Shown: one piece after another, positions 46,544 to 55,165 of the stretch
Layout: the number at the start of each line of letters is the position of its first letter
How positions within the stretch are numbered: the stretch's first letter is position 1
DNA from: Cryobacterium glaciale
GTDB taxonomy: Bacteria > Actinomycetota > Actinomycetes > Actinomycetales > Microbacteriaceae
NCBI RefSeq assembly: GCF_004402535.1
Contig: NZ_SOEY01000016.1
Location: forward strand, 1-64,000
DNA: 64,000 bases
Reading direction: 5' to 3'
Made by a program: the position numbers and the translations under genes
The notes under the pieces: generated by a model
What the model was told of the DNA's origin: nothing
Databases searched by the model: none
The model's input: the letters and a program-made list of their open reading frames with translations, nothing else

Positions 46544-48022
46544 ATGACGACGACGTCAGCTGACCCGCAACGCCCAGGTACGCGCGTGCACGTGCAGCGC
46601 TTCGGCACTTTTTTGAGCGGCATGGTCATGCCGAACATCCCCGCGTTCATCGCCTGGGGGCTCATCACCGCCCTGTTCATTCCCACCGGGTGGACCCCCA
46701 ACGAGACGCTGGCCACCCTGGTCGGCCCGATGATCATCTACCTGCTGCCGCTGCTGATCGCCAACATGGGCGGACGCATGGTCTACGATACCCGCGGCGG
46801 TGTCATCGCCACGATCGCGACCATGGGCGTCATCGTCGGAAGCGACATCCCCATGTTCATCGGCGCCATGATCGTCGGCCCGTTGTCGGCCTGGATCCTG
46901 AAGAAGGTCGACTCTATCTGGGAGGGCAAGATCAGGCCCGGCTTCGAGATGCTCGTGAACAACTTCTCGGCCGGTATTCTCGGCGCGCTGCTCGCCATCG
47001 GTGCCTTCTTCGGTATCGCACCGATCGTGACGTGGCTGAGCAGCATCCTCGAAGCCGGTGTCGACTGGCTGATCAACGTCGGTCTGCTGCCGCTCGCGAG
47101 CATCCTGATCGAACCGGGCAAGGTGCTGTTCCTCAACAATGCCATCAACCACGGTGTGCTCACCCCGCTCGGCGTGCAGCAGGTGGAGGAGAGCGGCAAG
47201 TCGCTGTTGTTCCTGCTCGAGGCCAACCCTGGCCCCGGCCTCGGCATCCTGCTCGCCTACACCTTCTTCGGACTCGGCATCGCCAAGGCGAGCGCACCGG
47301 GCGCCATCATCATCCAGTTCCTCGGCGGAATTCACGAGATCTACTTCCCCTACGTACTGATGAAGCCGATCCTCATCCTCGCCGCGATCGGCGGCGGCAT
47401 GACCGGCATCGCCGTCAACGTCGCCTTCCAAACGGGATTGCGCGCGCCCGCCTCGCCCGGCAGCATCTTCGCTGTGCTGTTCCAAACCGCACCCGACAGT
47501 TACTTCGGCGTGATCCTCTCGGTGGTCGCCGCCGCCGGTGTATCGTTCCTGATCGCCGCGGTCATTCTGCGGGCCAGCCGCAAGCGGGACCTGGCTGCCG
47601 GCAGCACCGGCGACCTCGGCGCCGCTGTCGCGCAAACCGAGGCCTATAAGGGCAAGTCCAGCTCCGTCCTCGGCGGCCTCGCCGGCCAGAAAGCCGGCAG
47701 CACGGCGGATGCTGCCGGTCGTCCGCTGCACAACATCGTGTTCGCCTGCGATGCCGGAATGGGGTCGAGCGCCATGGGCGCCTCCGTGCTGCGCAACAAG
47801 ATCAAGAAGGCCGGAATCGAGGGCGTGACCGTCGTGAACACGTCCATCGCCAACCTCGACGGTTCCGCCGACCTGGTCATCACCCACCAGGACCTCACCG
47901 ACCGGGCTCGGAGCAAGTCGCCGAACTCGGTGCACGTCTCCGTCGAGAACTTCATGAACAGCCCCAAGTACGACGAGGTGGTCGAGCTGATCAAGTCGAA
48001 CGACAACGAGGTGACCCGGTGA
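46544..48022 (+). CDS. mtlA: Mannitol PTS permease EIICB
   Basis: Membrane permease that imports and phosphorylates D-mannitol. 492 residues. The EIIC domain (about 1-350, six to eight spans) includes the mannitol-family motif [16 protein letters not shown] linker (about 350-395) leads to EIIB with the active Cys402 in [22 protein letters not shown] precedes the ATG. It lacks the fused EIIA of the E. coli protein; EIIA is encoded by the next gene. Confidence 0.94.
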   Translation: MTTTSADPQRPGTRVHVQRFGTFLSGMVMPNIPAFIAWGLITALFIPTGWTPNETLATLVGPMIIYLLPLLIANMGGRMVYDTRGGVIATIATMGVIVGSDIPMFIGAMIVGPLSAWILKKVDSIWEGKIRPGFEMLVNNFSAGILGALLAIGAFFGIAPIVTWLSSILEAGVDWLINVGLLPLASILIEPGKVLFLNNAINHGVLTPLGVQQVEESGKSLLFLLEANPGPGLGILLAYTFFGLGIAKASAPGAIIIQFLGGIHEIYFPYVLMKPILILAAIGGGMTGIAVNVAFQTGLRAPASPGSIFAVLFQTAPDSYFGVILSVVAAAGVSFLIAAVILRASRKRDLAAGSTGDLGAAVAQTEAYKGKSSSVLGGLAGQKAGSTADAAGRPLHNIVFACDAGMGSSAMGASVLRNKIKKAGIEGVTVVNTSIANLDGSADLVITHQDLTDRARSKSPNSVHVSVENFMNSPKYDEVVELIKSNDNEVTR

Positions 48023-48459
48023 CGCAGAACATCCTCGCCCGCACCAACGTGGTGGCCGAAGGCACGGCCACCACCCGGGACGAGGCCATTCGGGAAGCCG
48101 GGGCGCTGCTCGTGGACTCCGGCGCGGTGCGGCCCGACTACATCGACTCCATGTTTGCGCGGGAAGCCTCGGTCAGCACCTACATGGGCAATCTCCTCGC
48201 CATTCCGCACGGCACAAACGAGGCCAAGGAGTCGATTCTGCGCTCCTCGCTCTCGCTCGTGCGCTACCCGAAACCCATCGACTGGAACGGAAAACCGGTC
48301 CGGTTCGCCGTGGGCATCGCCGGGCTGAACAACGAGCACCTGGAGATTCTCTCCAAGGTCGCCATCGTGTTCTCCGACACCGTCGAGGTGCAGAAGCTCC
48401 TCGACGCCGGTTCCGCCGACGAAATCTTCCAGCTGCTCGAGGAGGTCAACGAAGCATGA
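48019..48459 (+). CDS. mtlF: Mannitol PTS EIIA component
   Basis: Soluble phosphocarrier of 146 residues that passes phosphate from HPr to MtlA. The active His64 lies in [15 protein letters not shown] start overlapping the mtlA stop by 4 bp, and an ATGA overlap with mtlD. Confidence 0.94.
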   Translation: MTQNILARTNVVAEGTATTRDEAIREAGALLVDSGAVRPDYIDSMFAREASVSTYMGNLLAIPHGTNEAKESILRSSLSLVRYPKPIDWNGKPVRFAVGIAGLNNEHLEILSKVAIVFSDTVEVQKLLDAGSADEIFQLLEEVNEA

Positions 48460-49610
48460 AAGCCATTCACTTCGGCGCGGGCAACATCGGGCGCGGATTC
48501 GTCGGACTGCTGCTGCACGAGGCCGGTTACGAGGTTGTCTTCGCCGACGTGAATGCCGGGCTGATCGACGCGCTGCGCGCGGCGCCGAGCTACCGGGTGT
48601 TCGAGGTCGGCGGCGAATCGAGCGTGCACGTCGTCGACAACTTTCGGGCGATCAACAGCGACACGCAGTCCGACCAGCTCGCCAGCGAGATCGCGACGGC
48701 GGACATCGTCACAACGGCGGTCGGCCCGAACATCCTCAAGTTCGTCGCCCCGGCCATTGCGGCCGGGCTCGTGCGGCGGCGCCCGAACCTTGCGCCGCTG
48801 CCGGTGATCGCCTGCGAGAACGCCATCAACGCGACCGACCGGCTGGCCGAACAGGTGCTCTCCCACGTACTTTTGGCCGATCGGGACGCCGTCATGGCGC
48901 GGGTCGTCTTCGCCAATACCGCTGTCGACCGCATCGTGCCAGGGCAATCCCCGGATGCCGGCATCGACGTGACCGTGGAGACCTTCGCCGAGTGGGTGAT
49001 CGAGCGCGGTGGCTTTGCGGGCGCGGTGCCCGACATCGCCGGGGCGACCTTCGTCGACAACCTCGAGCCGTTCATCGAACGCAAGCTGTTCACCGTCAAC
49101 ACCGGCCACGCGACCATCGCGTACTTCGGCCACTTGGCCGGGGCGGCCACGATCAGCGCGGCGCTCGAACTGTCCGTGGTGCGGGATGCCGCGCGCCGGG
49201 TGCTCGAGGAGACGTCCGGGCTGCTGGTGGCCAAGCACGGCCTCGACGAGACCGCCCAGCGAGCCTACCGGGAGAAGATCCTGGCCCGGTTCGAGAACCC
49301 AGCCCTGCAGGACACGGTCGTGCGGGTGGGCCGGGAGCCGATGCGCAAACTCAGCCGCCCTGAGCGGTTCATTGGTCCGGCCGCGGAACTCGCCGAGGGC
49401 GGGGCCAACCCGGTCGCCCTGCTGGAAGCGATCCGCGCGGCCTTCCGCTTCGACGTTCCGGAGGATTCCCAGAGCGTCGAACTTCAGCGGATGCTGGCAG
49501 GGGAGGCCGCGCCACGGATTGCCGAGGTGGTCTGCGGGCTGGTGGCGGGGCATCCGCTCTTTGAAGCAGTCACCCGGGAAATCACCGCGGCCCAGAGGGT
49601 GAGCCACTGA
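48456..49610 (+). CDS. mtlD: Mannitol-1-phosphate 5-dehydrogenase
   Basis: Oxidises mannitol 1-phosphate to fructose 6-phosphate with NAD. 384 residues; Rossmann motif [13 protein letters not shown] at the N-terminus, catalytic-domain signature [19 protein letters not shown] near 209 with the family Lys and His. Last gene of the operon; a hairpin follows. Two ARCGGATGC-type words occur, including GCATCCGCT at 49550. Confidence 0.95.
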   Translation: MKAIHFGAGNIGRGFVGLLLHEAGYEVVFADVNAGLIDALRAAPSYRVFEVGGESSVHVVDNFRAINSDTQSDQLASEIATADIVTTAVGPNILKFVAPAIAAGLVRRRPNLAPLPVIACENAINATDRLAEQVLSHVLLADRDAVMARVVFANTAVDRIVPGQSPDAGIDVTVETFAEWVIERGGFAGAVPDIAGATFVDNLEPFIERKLFTVNTGHATIAYFGHLAGAATISAALELSVVRDAARRVLEETSGLLVAKHGLDETAQRAYREKILARFENPALQDTVVRVGREPMRKLSRPERFIGPAAELAEGGANPVALLEAIRAAFRFDVPEDSQSVELQRMLAGEAAPRIAEVVCGLVAGHPLFEAVTREITAAQRVSH

Positions 49611-49635
49611 GCAAACACCCCAGCCGCTCGTACCG

Positions 49636-49684
49636 GCGCCCCCGACTCCTGCGGCCAAGCCAGCTTCCGCCGAGTCGGGGGCGC
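49636..49684 (+). terminator. Hairpin after mtlD
   Basis: GCGCCCCCGACTC (49636-49648) and GAGTCGGGGGCGC (49672-49684) are perfect 13-bp complements around 23 nt, followed by TTGAGTTGG. Probable end of the mannitol operon before the infA promoter. Confidence 0.6.
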
Positions 49685-49709
49685 TTGAGTTGGCGATTAT
49701 AGGACTGAA

Positions 49710-49755
49710 TTGCCAAAAGGCAATCTCATACCATAAGATTGATCCTTGGTGTCTG
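49710..49755 (+). promoter_or_regulatory. infA promoter and conserved start-site sequence
   Basis: TTGCCA (49710-49715) and TAAGAT (49734-49739) are 18 bp apart. Four nt later begins CCTTGGTGTCTG (49744-49755), identical and at the same offset to the rplM promoter. The -35 overlaps a small palindrome ATTGCC-AAAA-GGCAAT. Confidence 0.6.
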
Positions 49756-49827
49756 GTGTCGTCTTTTGTGGCGTGTCCGACATCAATCCCGCATGACCAG
49801 CAATCAATACAGAGCGACAGTGAGGGT

Positions 49828-50049
49828 ATGGCCAAAAAAGACGGTGTCATCGAAATCGAGGGCGCAGTAGTCGAAGCTCTGCCCAACGCGATGTTTCGCG
49901 TTGAGCTGTCAAACGGCCACCGAGTTCTTGCCCACATCTCGGGCAAGATGCGTCAGCACTACATCCGCATCCTCCCGGAGGACCGCGTGATCGTTGAGTT
50001 GAGTCCTTACGATCTGACCCGAGGCCGGATCGTCTACCGCTACAAGTAA
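49828..50049 (+). CDS. infA: Translation initiation factor IF-1
   Basis: OB-fold factor binding the A site of the 30S subunit. 73 residues, family length, [20 protein letters not shown] to GRIVYRYK. The ATG at 49828 is set by this start and a GAGGG just upstream. It opens the alpha operon and has its own promoter because the mannitol cassette separates it from map. Confidence 0.98.
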   Translation: MAKKDGVIEIEGAVVEALPNAMFRVELSNGHRVLAHISGKMRQHYIRILPEDRVIVELSPYDLTRGRIVYRYK

Positions 50050-50116
50050 CGGCTGCTGTAAGTAACGGCCCTCGGCATCCCGAAGGTACGAAGACAGCGA
50101 AAAACAAGGAATCACC

Positions 50117-50230
50117 ATGAAGGTCAAGCCCAGCGTCAAAAAGATCTGTGACAAGTGCAAGGTCATCCGCCGTAACGGCAACGTGATGGTCATCTGCGAG
50201 AACCCGCGTCACAAGCAGCGCCAGGGTTAG
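50117..50230 (+). CDS. rpmJ: 50S ribosomal protein L36
   Basis: Very small zinc-type L36 of 37 residues: [17 protein letters not shown] then [13 protein letters not shown]. Zinc ligands C11, C14, C27 and H32 are all present (C+ form). AAGGAATCACC precedes the ATG. Confidence 0.97.
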   Translation: MKVKPSVKKICDKCKVIRRNGNVMVICENPRHKQRQG

Positions 50231-50368
50231 TCTGCGGGCCTCGCGGCCGGCAGCTACCTCAGTAGTACCGAACAAATAGCAGTTCCGGGAGCCCTTCGGG
50301 GTGACACCATCGGTTGGAGGCCGGTGTACAGGAGCTGTTACAGACCTCCATCACTAACAGGAGACACA

Positions 50369-50743
50369 ATGGCACGTCTAGCCGGCGTCGACATCCCGCG
50401 CGATAAGCGCGTGGAAGTTGCATTGACTTACATTTACGGTGTTGGCCGTACGAGGGCCCTCAAGACCCTCGCCGACACTGGAATCGACGGAAACATCCGC
50501 GTCAAGGATTTGAGCGACGACCAGCTCGTCCTTCTCCGCGACTACGTCGAAGGAACCTTCAAGGTTGAGGGTGACCTCCGCCGTGAGGTTGCCGCTGACA
50601 TCCGCCGCAAGGTTGAAATTGGCAGCTACGAGGGCATTCGCCACCGCAAGGGCCTGCCCGTGCGCGGTCAGCGCACCAAGACCAACGCTCGCACCCGCAA
50701 GGGCCCGAAGCGCACCGTAGCCGGCAAGAAGAAGGCGCGCTAG
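50369..50743 (+). CDS. rpsM: 30S ribosomal protein S13
   Basis: Head protein contacting P-site tRNA and L5, 124 residues, [21 protein letters not shown] at start and the basic tail [30 protein letters not shown] precedes the ATG at 50369. The 138-bp spacer after rpmJ holds pairing segments (ACACC/GGTGT and GGAGG/CCTCC) that may form a leader structure. Confidence 0.97.
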   Translation: MARLAGVDIPRDKRVEVALTYIYGVGRTRALKTLADTGIDGNIRVKDLSDDQLVLLRDYVEGTFKVEGDLRREVAADIRRKVEIGSYEGIRHRKGLPVRGQRTKTNARTRKGPKRTVAGKKKAR

Positions 50744-50788
50744 GCCCCGGCCTAGCCCGCTAACGCCTTTAGGATTCAGGAGAAATTC

Positions 50789-51187
50789 ATGGCACAACCC
50801 AAGTCGGCCGTACGGAAGCCGCGTAAGAAAGAAAAGAAGAACATTGCTGTGGGCCAGGCCCACATCAAGAGCACCTTCAACAACACGATCGTGTCGATCA
50901 CCGACACGACCGGTGCTGTCATCAGCTGGGCCTCCTCGGGCCAGGTTGGTTTCAAGGGTTCGCGCAAGTCGACCCCCTTCGCCGCACAGCTGGCCGCCGA
51001 GTCGGCCGCCCGTCAGGCGCAGGAACACGGCATGAAGAAGGTTGACGTCTTCGTCAAGGGACCCGGCTCAGGCCGCGAGACCGCGATCCGTTCACTGCAG
51101 GCCGCCGGCCTCGAGGTCGGTTCGATCAACGACGTGACGCCCCAGGCTCACAACGGATGCCGTCCGCCGAAGCGCCGCCGCGTCTAA
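50789..51187 (+). CDS. rpsK: 30S ribosomal protein S11
   Basis: Platform protein, 132 residues, with [18 protein letters not shown] and the C-terminal [19 protein letters not shown] motif. One word AACGGATGC lies in that conserved end (51152). rpsD, a frequent next gene, is absent. Confidence 0.98.
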   Translation: MAQPKSAVRKPRKKEKKNIAVGQAHIKSTFNNTIVSITDTTGAVISWASSGQVGFKGSRKSTPFAAQLAAESAARQAQEHGMKKVDVFVKGPGSGRETAIRSLQAAGLEVGSINDVTPQAHNGCRPPKRRRV

Positions 51188-51204
51188 AGCACTCGCTGTC
51201 ATCT

Positions 51205-51245
51205 CGACGGGCTCAGTTTCGGCCGAGCCCGTCGGGACTCTTTTC
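51205..51245 (+). terminator. Hairpin with T-rich tail between rpsK and rpoA
   Basis: CGACGGGCTC (51205-51214) and GAGCCCGTCG (51225-51234) form a 10-bp stem, followed after six bases by TTTTCTTT. Possible attenuator that sets the ratio of RNA polymerase alpha to ribosomal proteins. Confidence 0.5.
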
Positions 51246-51313
51246 TTTCAACTTTTCACTCTCTCGTCATTGCAAGTGTCATATAGCGGACACTTAGCCG
51301 AAAGGAATCAACA

Positions 51314-52303
51314 GTGCTTATTGCACAGCGTCCAACGCTCACCGAAGAGAACATCTCGGAGTTCCGTTCACGGTTCATCATTGAGCCGCTCGAACCTGGC
51401 TTCGGCTACACCCTCGGCAACTCGCTTCGCCGTACCCTGCTCTCCTCGATCCCGGGCGCTGCTGTAACCAGCATCCGTATCGACGGCGTGCTGCACGAGT
51501 TCAGCACCGTTCCCGGTGTGAAGGAAGATGTCACCGAGATCATCCTGAACATCAAGGGCCTCGTCGTCTCGAGCGAGCACGACGAGCCGATCACCGCGTA
51601 CCTGCGCAAGCAGGGTGCCGGCCAGGTTACCGCCGCTGACATTTCGGCTCCGGCCGGCGTCGAGGTGCACAACCCGGAACTGGTCATCGCAACCCTCAAC
51701 GACAAGGCAAAGTTCGAACTCGAACTGACCATTGAGCGTGGCCGTGGTTACGTGTCCAGCACCCAGAACCGCAACGAGTTCTCCGAGGCCGGCCAGATTC
51801 CGGTCGACTCGATCTACTCGCCCGTGCTCAAGGTGACCTACCGTGTCGAGGCAACTCGTGCCGGTGAGCGCACCGACTTCGACCGCCTCGTCGTTGACGT
51901 GGAGACCAAGTCGGCTATCTCGCCTCGCGACGCCATCGCATCCTCTGGTCGCACCCTGACCGAGCTGTTCGGCCTGGCCCGCGAGCTCAACACCGCCGCT
52001 GAGGGCATCGAGATCGGCCCAGCGCCGGTTGACGCTGTGCTCTCGACCGAGCTTTCGATTCCGATCGAAGACCTCGACCTGTCGGTGCGCTCGTACAACT
52101 GCCTCAAGCGCGAAGGCATCAACAACGTCAGCGAACTGGTCGCCCTCTCGGAGACCCAGCTGATGAACATCCGCAACTTCGGGCAGAAGTCGGTTGACGA
52201 AGTGAAGGACAAGCTCGTTGAGCTTGGCCTGTCCCTGAAGGATTCGGTTCCCGGATTCGACGGCGCGCACTTCTACAGCGGCTACGAAGAAGAGACCATC
52301 TAA
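51314..52303 (+). CDS. rpoA: RNA polymerase alpha subunit
   Basis: Scaffold subunit of RNA polymerase. 329 residues: N-terminal dimerisation domain (about 1-230, with [21 protein letters not shown]), a linker, and the C-terminal helix-hairpin-helix domain ([20 protein letters not shown] near 260) that contacts UP elements and activators. GTG start after GAAAGGAA. Confidence 0.98.
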   Translation: MLIAQRPTLTEENISEFRSRFIIEPLEPGFGYTLGNSLRRTLLSSIPGAAVTSIRIDGVLHEFSTVPGVKEDVTEIILNIKGLVVSSEHDEPITAYLRKQGAGQVTAADISAPAGVEVHNPELVIATLNDKAKFELELTIERGRGYVSSTQNRNEFSEAGQIPVDSIYSPVLKVTYRVEATRAGERTDFDRLVVDVETKSAISPRDAIASSGRTLTELFGLARELNTAAEGIEIGPAPVDAVLSTELSIPIEDLDLSVRSYNCLKREGINNVSELVALSETQLMNIRNFGQKSVDEVKDKLVELGLSLKDSVPGFDGAHFYSGYEEETI

Positions 52304-52355
52304 GGCTCGCGCTTCAACGCTGCCTTTCGATTTTTTTTGATACTGGAGATTACCA

Positions 52356-52898
52356 ATGCCTAAGCCCACAAAGGGCCCCCGTCTCGGTGGCGGCCCGGCG
52401 CACGAGCGCCTCATGCTTGCGAACCTGGCCGCGGCCCTGTTCACCCACAAGTCGATCAAGACGACCGAGACCCGTGCCAAGCGCCTGCGTCCGCTCGCCG
52501 AGCGCATGGTGCAGTTCGCCAAGCGCGGCGACCTGCACGCCCGTCGTCGCGTCCTCGCGACGATCACCGACAAGACCGTCGTGCACGAGCTGTTCACGGT
52601 CATCGCCCCGCAGGTCAACGAGCGTCAGGGCGGTTACACCCGCATCACGAAGCTCGGTTTCCGCAAGGGTGACAACGCGTCCATGGTGCAGATGGAGCTC
52701 GTCCTCGAGCCCCTGACCCCCAAGGTCAAGCGCTCCAAGACCGCGACCGTTGCCGCGACCCCCGTCGGGTCCGAGAACGTCGTGGCCGAAGACGTCGTGG
52801 CCGAAGACGTAGTCGTCGAAGACGCCGCAGTCGAAGAGACCGCTGTTGCTGAAGACGCAGCCGTCGACGACGCTGCAGCAGAGGCCGACAAGAAGTAG
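52356..52898 (+). CDS. rplQ: 50S ribosomal protein L17 with acidic C-terminal tail
   Basis: Tunnel-exit protein. The L17 core covers residues 1-125 ([22 protein letters not shown] to the QMELVLEPL region). A tail of about 55 residues follows, made of repeated Val/Ala/Glu/Asp ([20 protein letters not shown]) and encoded by tandem 15-bp DNA units. A strong terminator follows. Confidence 0.96.
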   Translation: MPKPTKGPRLGGGPAHERLMLANLAAALFTHKSIKTTETRAKRLRPLAERMVQFAKRGDLHARRRVLATITDKTVVHELFTVIAPQVNERQGGYTRITKLGFRKGDNASMVQMELVLEPLTPKVKRSKTATVAATPVGSENVVAEDVVAEDVVVEDAAVEETAVAEDAAVDDAAAEADKK

Positions 52899-52910
52899 CA
52901 CCACCTGTGA

Positions 52911-52945
52911 GGGGGGAGCCGACGAAAGTTGGCTCCCCCCTTTTT
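52911..52945 (+). terminator. Intrinsic terminator after rplQ
   Basis: GGGGGGAGCC (52911-52920) pairs with GGCTCCCCCC (52931-52940) around a GACGAAAGTT loop region, followed by TTTTT. It ends the alpha operon. Confidence 0.88.
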
Positions 52946-52963
52946 GCACCCCTACCCACACCC

Positions 52964-53024
52964 CGCGAGAGCGGAAAAATGGCTGCTTCAGCTAGCGTGA
53001 AGCAACAATTTTCCCGCTCTCGCG
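52964..53024. repeat. Dispersed palindromic hairpin element, copy 2
   Basis: Outer arms CGCGAGAGCGG (52964-52974) and CCGCTCTCGCG (53014-53024) are perfect complements, and the inner TGCTTCA/TGAAGCA also pair. It aligns without gaps to 1243-1299. It lies between the rplQ terminator and the first GNAT gene, 7 nt before that gene's TAGGGT box. Confidence 0.72.
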
Positions 53025-53030
53025 TGAAGA

Positions 53031-53036
53031 TAGGGT
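53031..53036 (+). promoter_or_regulatory. Probable -10 box for first GNAT gene
   Basis: TAGGGT ends 6 nt before the ATG at 53043; leaderless layout. The same hexamer precedes the second GNAT gene. Confidence 0.5.
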
Positions 53037-53042
53037 TGGGGG

Positions 53043-54086
53043 ATGGACCAAAGTGAAACTCCGTTAACAGAACGTGTCGGGGCTGTGGCGGCTCCGGTGG
53101 TTCCGTCGCACCGCGACGTCGCCTTGTGGCGACCGGCCACCACCGACGACATCGACGGCATCTGGCAGCTGCGCCAATTCATGGGCCAGGTCGACCACCC
53201 GAACTACCTCACGGCGCGCGGCGCGATCGCCGCCGACTTCGGCTACTCGCACTTTCACCCCGACCTCGACTCGCTCGTGGGTCTTGACGCCACGGGCCGC
53301 ATTGTGGCCGTCGGCATGGTCATGTTCCCGCCGCGCCAGGTGAGTCTCGTGCGTTCGCTGCCGATCGGCGGAGTGCACCCTGCGCTGCGCGGTCGCGGCA
53401 TCGGACGCCAGCTCCTGGCCTGGCAGCTGGCCAGGGCGAAGCAGCAGCTCGCGTCGTCGGCCAAGGCCCTGCCCGGCTGGATCCTGGCCTACGCCGACGA
53501 ACGTTCCCCGCAGAACGCGGCCCTGTTCGAGCACGCCGGCCTCAGCCTCACGCGCTACTTCCTCACCCTGGAGCGACCGCTGGATGCACCCGTGCGCGTC
53601 GTCGACGCGGCTGACGGCATCCGTATTGCCGGGTATACCCCCGCCGTCTCGGCGCAGGTGCACACCACCCGCGATGACGCCTTCATGGACCACTGGGGCA
53701 GCCAGCCGATGAGTGAGGAGAACTGGAACGCCTTCGTCGGCGGGAAATGGTTTCGGCCCGACCTCTCCTTCGTGGCCTACGGTACAGACGCAACCGGCAC
53801 CGAGCGAGTTGTCGGCTTCGTGCTGGCGACCGCGAACGAGAACGTCTGGGCCACCCAGGGATTCACCGGCAGCTACATCGACCTCGTCGGCGTCTTGAGC
53901 GGATGGCGCGGCCGCCACATCGCCCAGTCCCTCCTGGCCGCCCAACTCGGGGCAGGCCGTGCCTTAGGCCACGAGCGGGTGACCCTCGCAGTCGACTCGG
54001 ACAGTCCCACCGGAGCCCTCGGCCTCTACACCGGGATGGGTTTTGTGCCCACCCACCGCAAGATGGCGTACACGTTGGAGTTCTAG
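53043..54086 (+). CDS. Double-domain GNAT acetyltransferase
   Basis: A 347-residue protein with two GNAT folds in tandem, a layout like mycothiol synthase MshD but without clear sequence identity to it. The first domain has the acetyl-CoA loop RGRGIGRQLLAWQL near 118-131. The second has the degenerate loop WRGRHIAQSLLAAQL near 285-299 and ends SPTGALGLYTGMGFV. Substrate unknown. It appears leaderless (TAGGGT 6 nt upstream). The next gene is a full-length paralogue in the same orientation. Confidence 0.82.
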   Translation: MDQSETPLTERVGAVAAPVVPSHRDVALWRPATTDDIDGIWQLRQFMGQVDHPNYLTARGAIAADFGYSHFHPDLDSLVGLDATGRIVAVGMVMFPPRQVSLVRSLPIGGVHPALRGRGIGRQLLAWQLARAKQQLASSAKALPGWILAYADERSPQNAALFEHAGLSLTRYFLTLERPLDAPVRVVDAADGIRIAGYTPAVSAQVHTTRDDAFMDHWGSQPMSEENWNAFVGGKWFRPDLSFVAYGTDATGTERVVGFVLATANENVWATQGFTGSYIDLVGVLSGWRGRHIAQSLLAAQLGAGRALGHERVTLAVDSDSPTGALGLYTGMGFVPTHRKMAYTLEF

Positions 54087-54107
54087 CCCGAACCGGGGCT
54101 GCGTGGA

Positions 54108-54113
54108 TAGGGT
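54108..54113 (+). promoter_or_regulatory. Probable -10 box for second GNAT gene
   Basis: TAGGGT ends 5 nt before the ATG at 54119; same hexamer and position as for the upstream paralogue. Confidence 0.45.
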
Positions 54114-54118
54114 GAAGC

Positions 54119-55162
54119 ATGACCGCTCCCACGACTCCACTCTCGGCGCGCGTGACTGCGCCCGCGGAGCTGCCCGTTCCTGAGCATGCCGATGTCGCGC
54201 TGTGGCGCCCGGCGACGGCCGACGATATCGAGGCCATCTGGCAGCTCGAGAAGGTGATGGGCCGCGCCGATCACCCCAACTACGTTCTCGAACGGGAAGA
54301 AGTGGGCGAGGCGTTCGAGTTCTCCTTCGTGAACGCTGACACCGATACCCTCGTCGCCCAGGGTGCCGACGGCTGCCTGATCGCCCACGGCCTCGTGGTG
54401 CAACAGGTCGGGCAGGAGACGCTCGTGAAATCCAACCTCGGCGGCGGCGTTCTGCCGAAAATGCGCGGCCGCGGTATCGGGCGGGAGCTGCTGAGCTGGC
54501 AGGTCGCCCGTGCCCGGCAGCAATTGGCGACCTCCGCCAAGCAGCTGCCCGGCTGGATCACCGCCTCGTGCGATGAGCGTGCCCGGCTGAACGGCCGCCT
54601 CTACGAACGATTCGGTCTGGTCGCCACCCGCTACTTCCTGTCGCTCGACCGCCTGCTCGACGACCCGATTCGGGCGGTCGAACTGGGGGACGGCATCCGC
54701 GTGGCCGGTTACACGCCCGAGCTGTCGGCCGCGGTGCACGCCGCACGCGACGCGGCCTTCATGGACCACTGGTCGAGCCAGCCCATTCCCGACGAGAGTT
54801 GGAACGCCTACGTCACCGGCGCGACGTTCGTCGACGCGCTCTCGTTCGTGGCGTTCGCAACCGAGCAAGGCGGCAGTGAGCACGTCGTCGGCTTCATCAT
54901 GTCGAGCGTCAATGAAGAGGACTGGGCCGCGGCTGGCTACCGCAGCAGCTATATCGGGTTGGTCGGCGTGCTGAGCGGATGGCGCGACCGCCACATCGCG
55001 CAGGCTCTGTTGGCCGCGCAGCTGGCCGCCAGCCGCGCCGCCGGGCACGAGCGCGCCACCCTCGACGTGGACTCGGCGAGCCCGACCGGTGCGCTCGACC
55101 TGTACACCGGCATGGGCTTCTTCGCTACCAACCGCGAGGTGGCCTACGTGCTCGAGTTCTGA
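54119..55162 (+). CDS. Double-domain GNAT acetyltransferase, tandem paralogue
   Basis: A 347-residue protein, exactly the same length as its upstream neighbour and similar from end to end (VALWRPATADDIEAIWQLEKVMG; RGRGIGRELLSWQVA; WRDRHIAQALLAAQLAASRA; TGALDLYTGMGFFATNREVAYVLEF). It arose by tandem duplication. Its own TAGGGT box lies just before the ATG, so the two genes may be separately expressed. Substrate unknown. Confidence 0.82.
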   Translation: MTAPTTPLSARVTAPAELPVPEHADVALWRPATADDIEAIWQLEKVMGRADHPNYVLEREEVGEAFEFSFVNADTDTLVAQGADGCLIAHGLVVQQVGQETLVKSNLGGGVLPKMRGRGIGRELLSWQVARARQQLATSAKQLPGWITASCDERARLNGRLYERFGLVATRYFLSLDRLLDDPIRAVELGDGIRVAGYTPELSAAVHAARDAAFMDHWSSQPIPDESWNAYVTGATFVDALSFVAFATEQGGSEHVVGFIMSSVNEEDWAAAGYRSSYIGLVGVLSGWRDRHIAQALLAAQLAASRAAGHERATLDVDSASPTGALDLYTGMGFFATNREVAYVLEF

Positions 55163-55165
55163 TCC

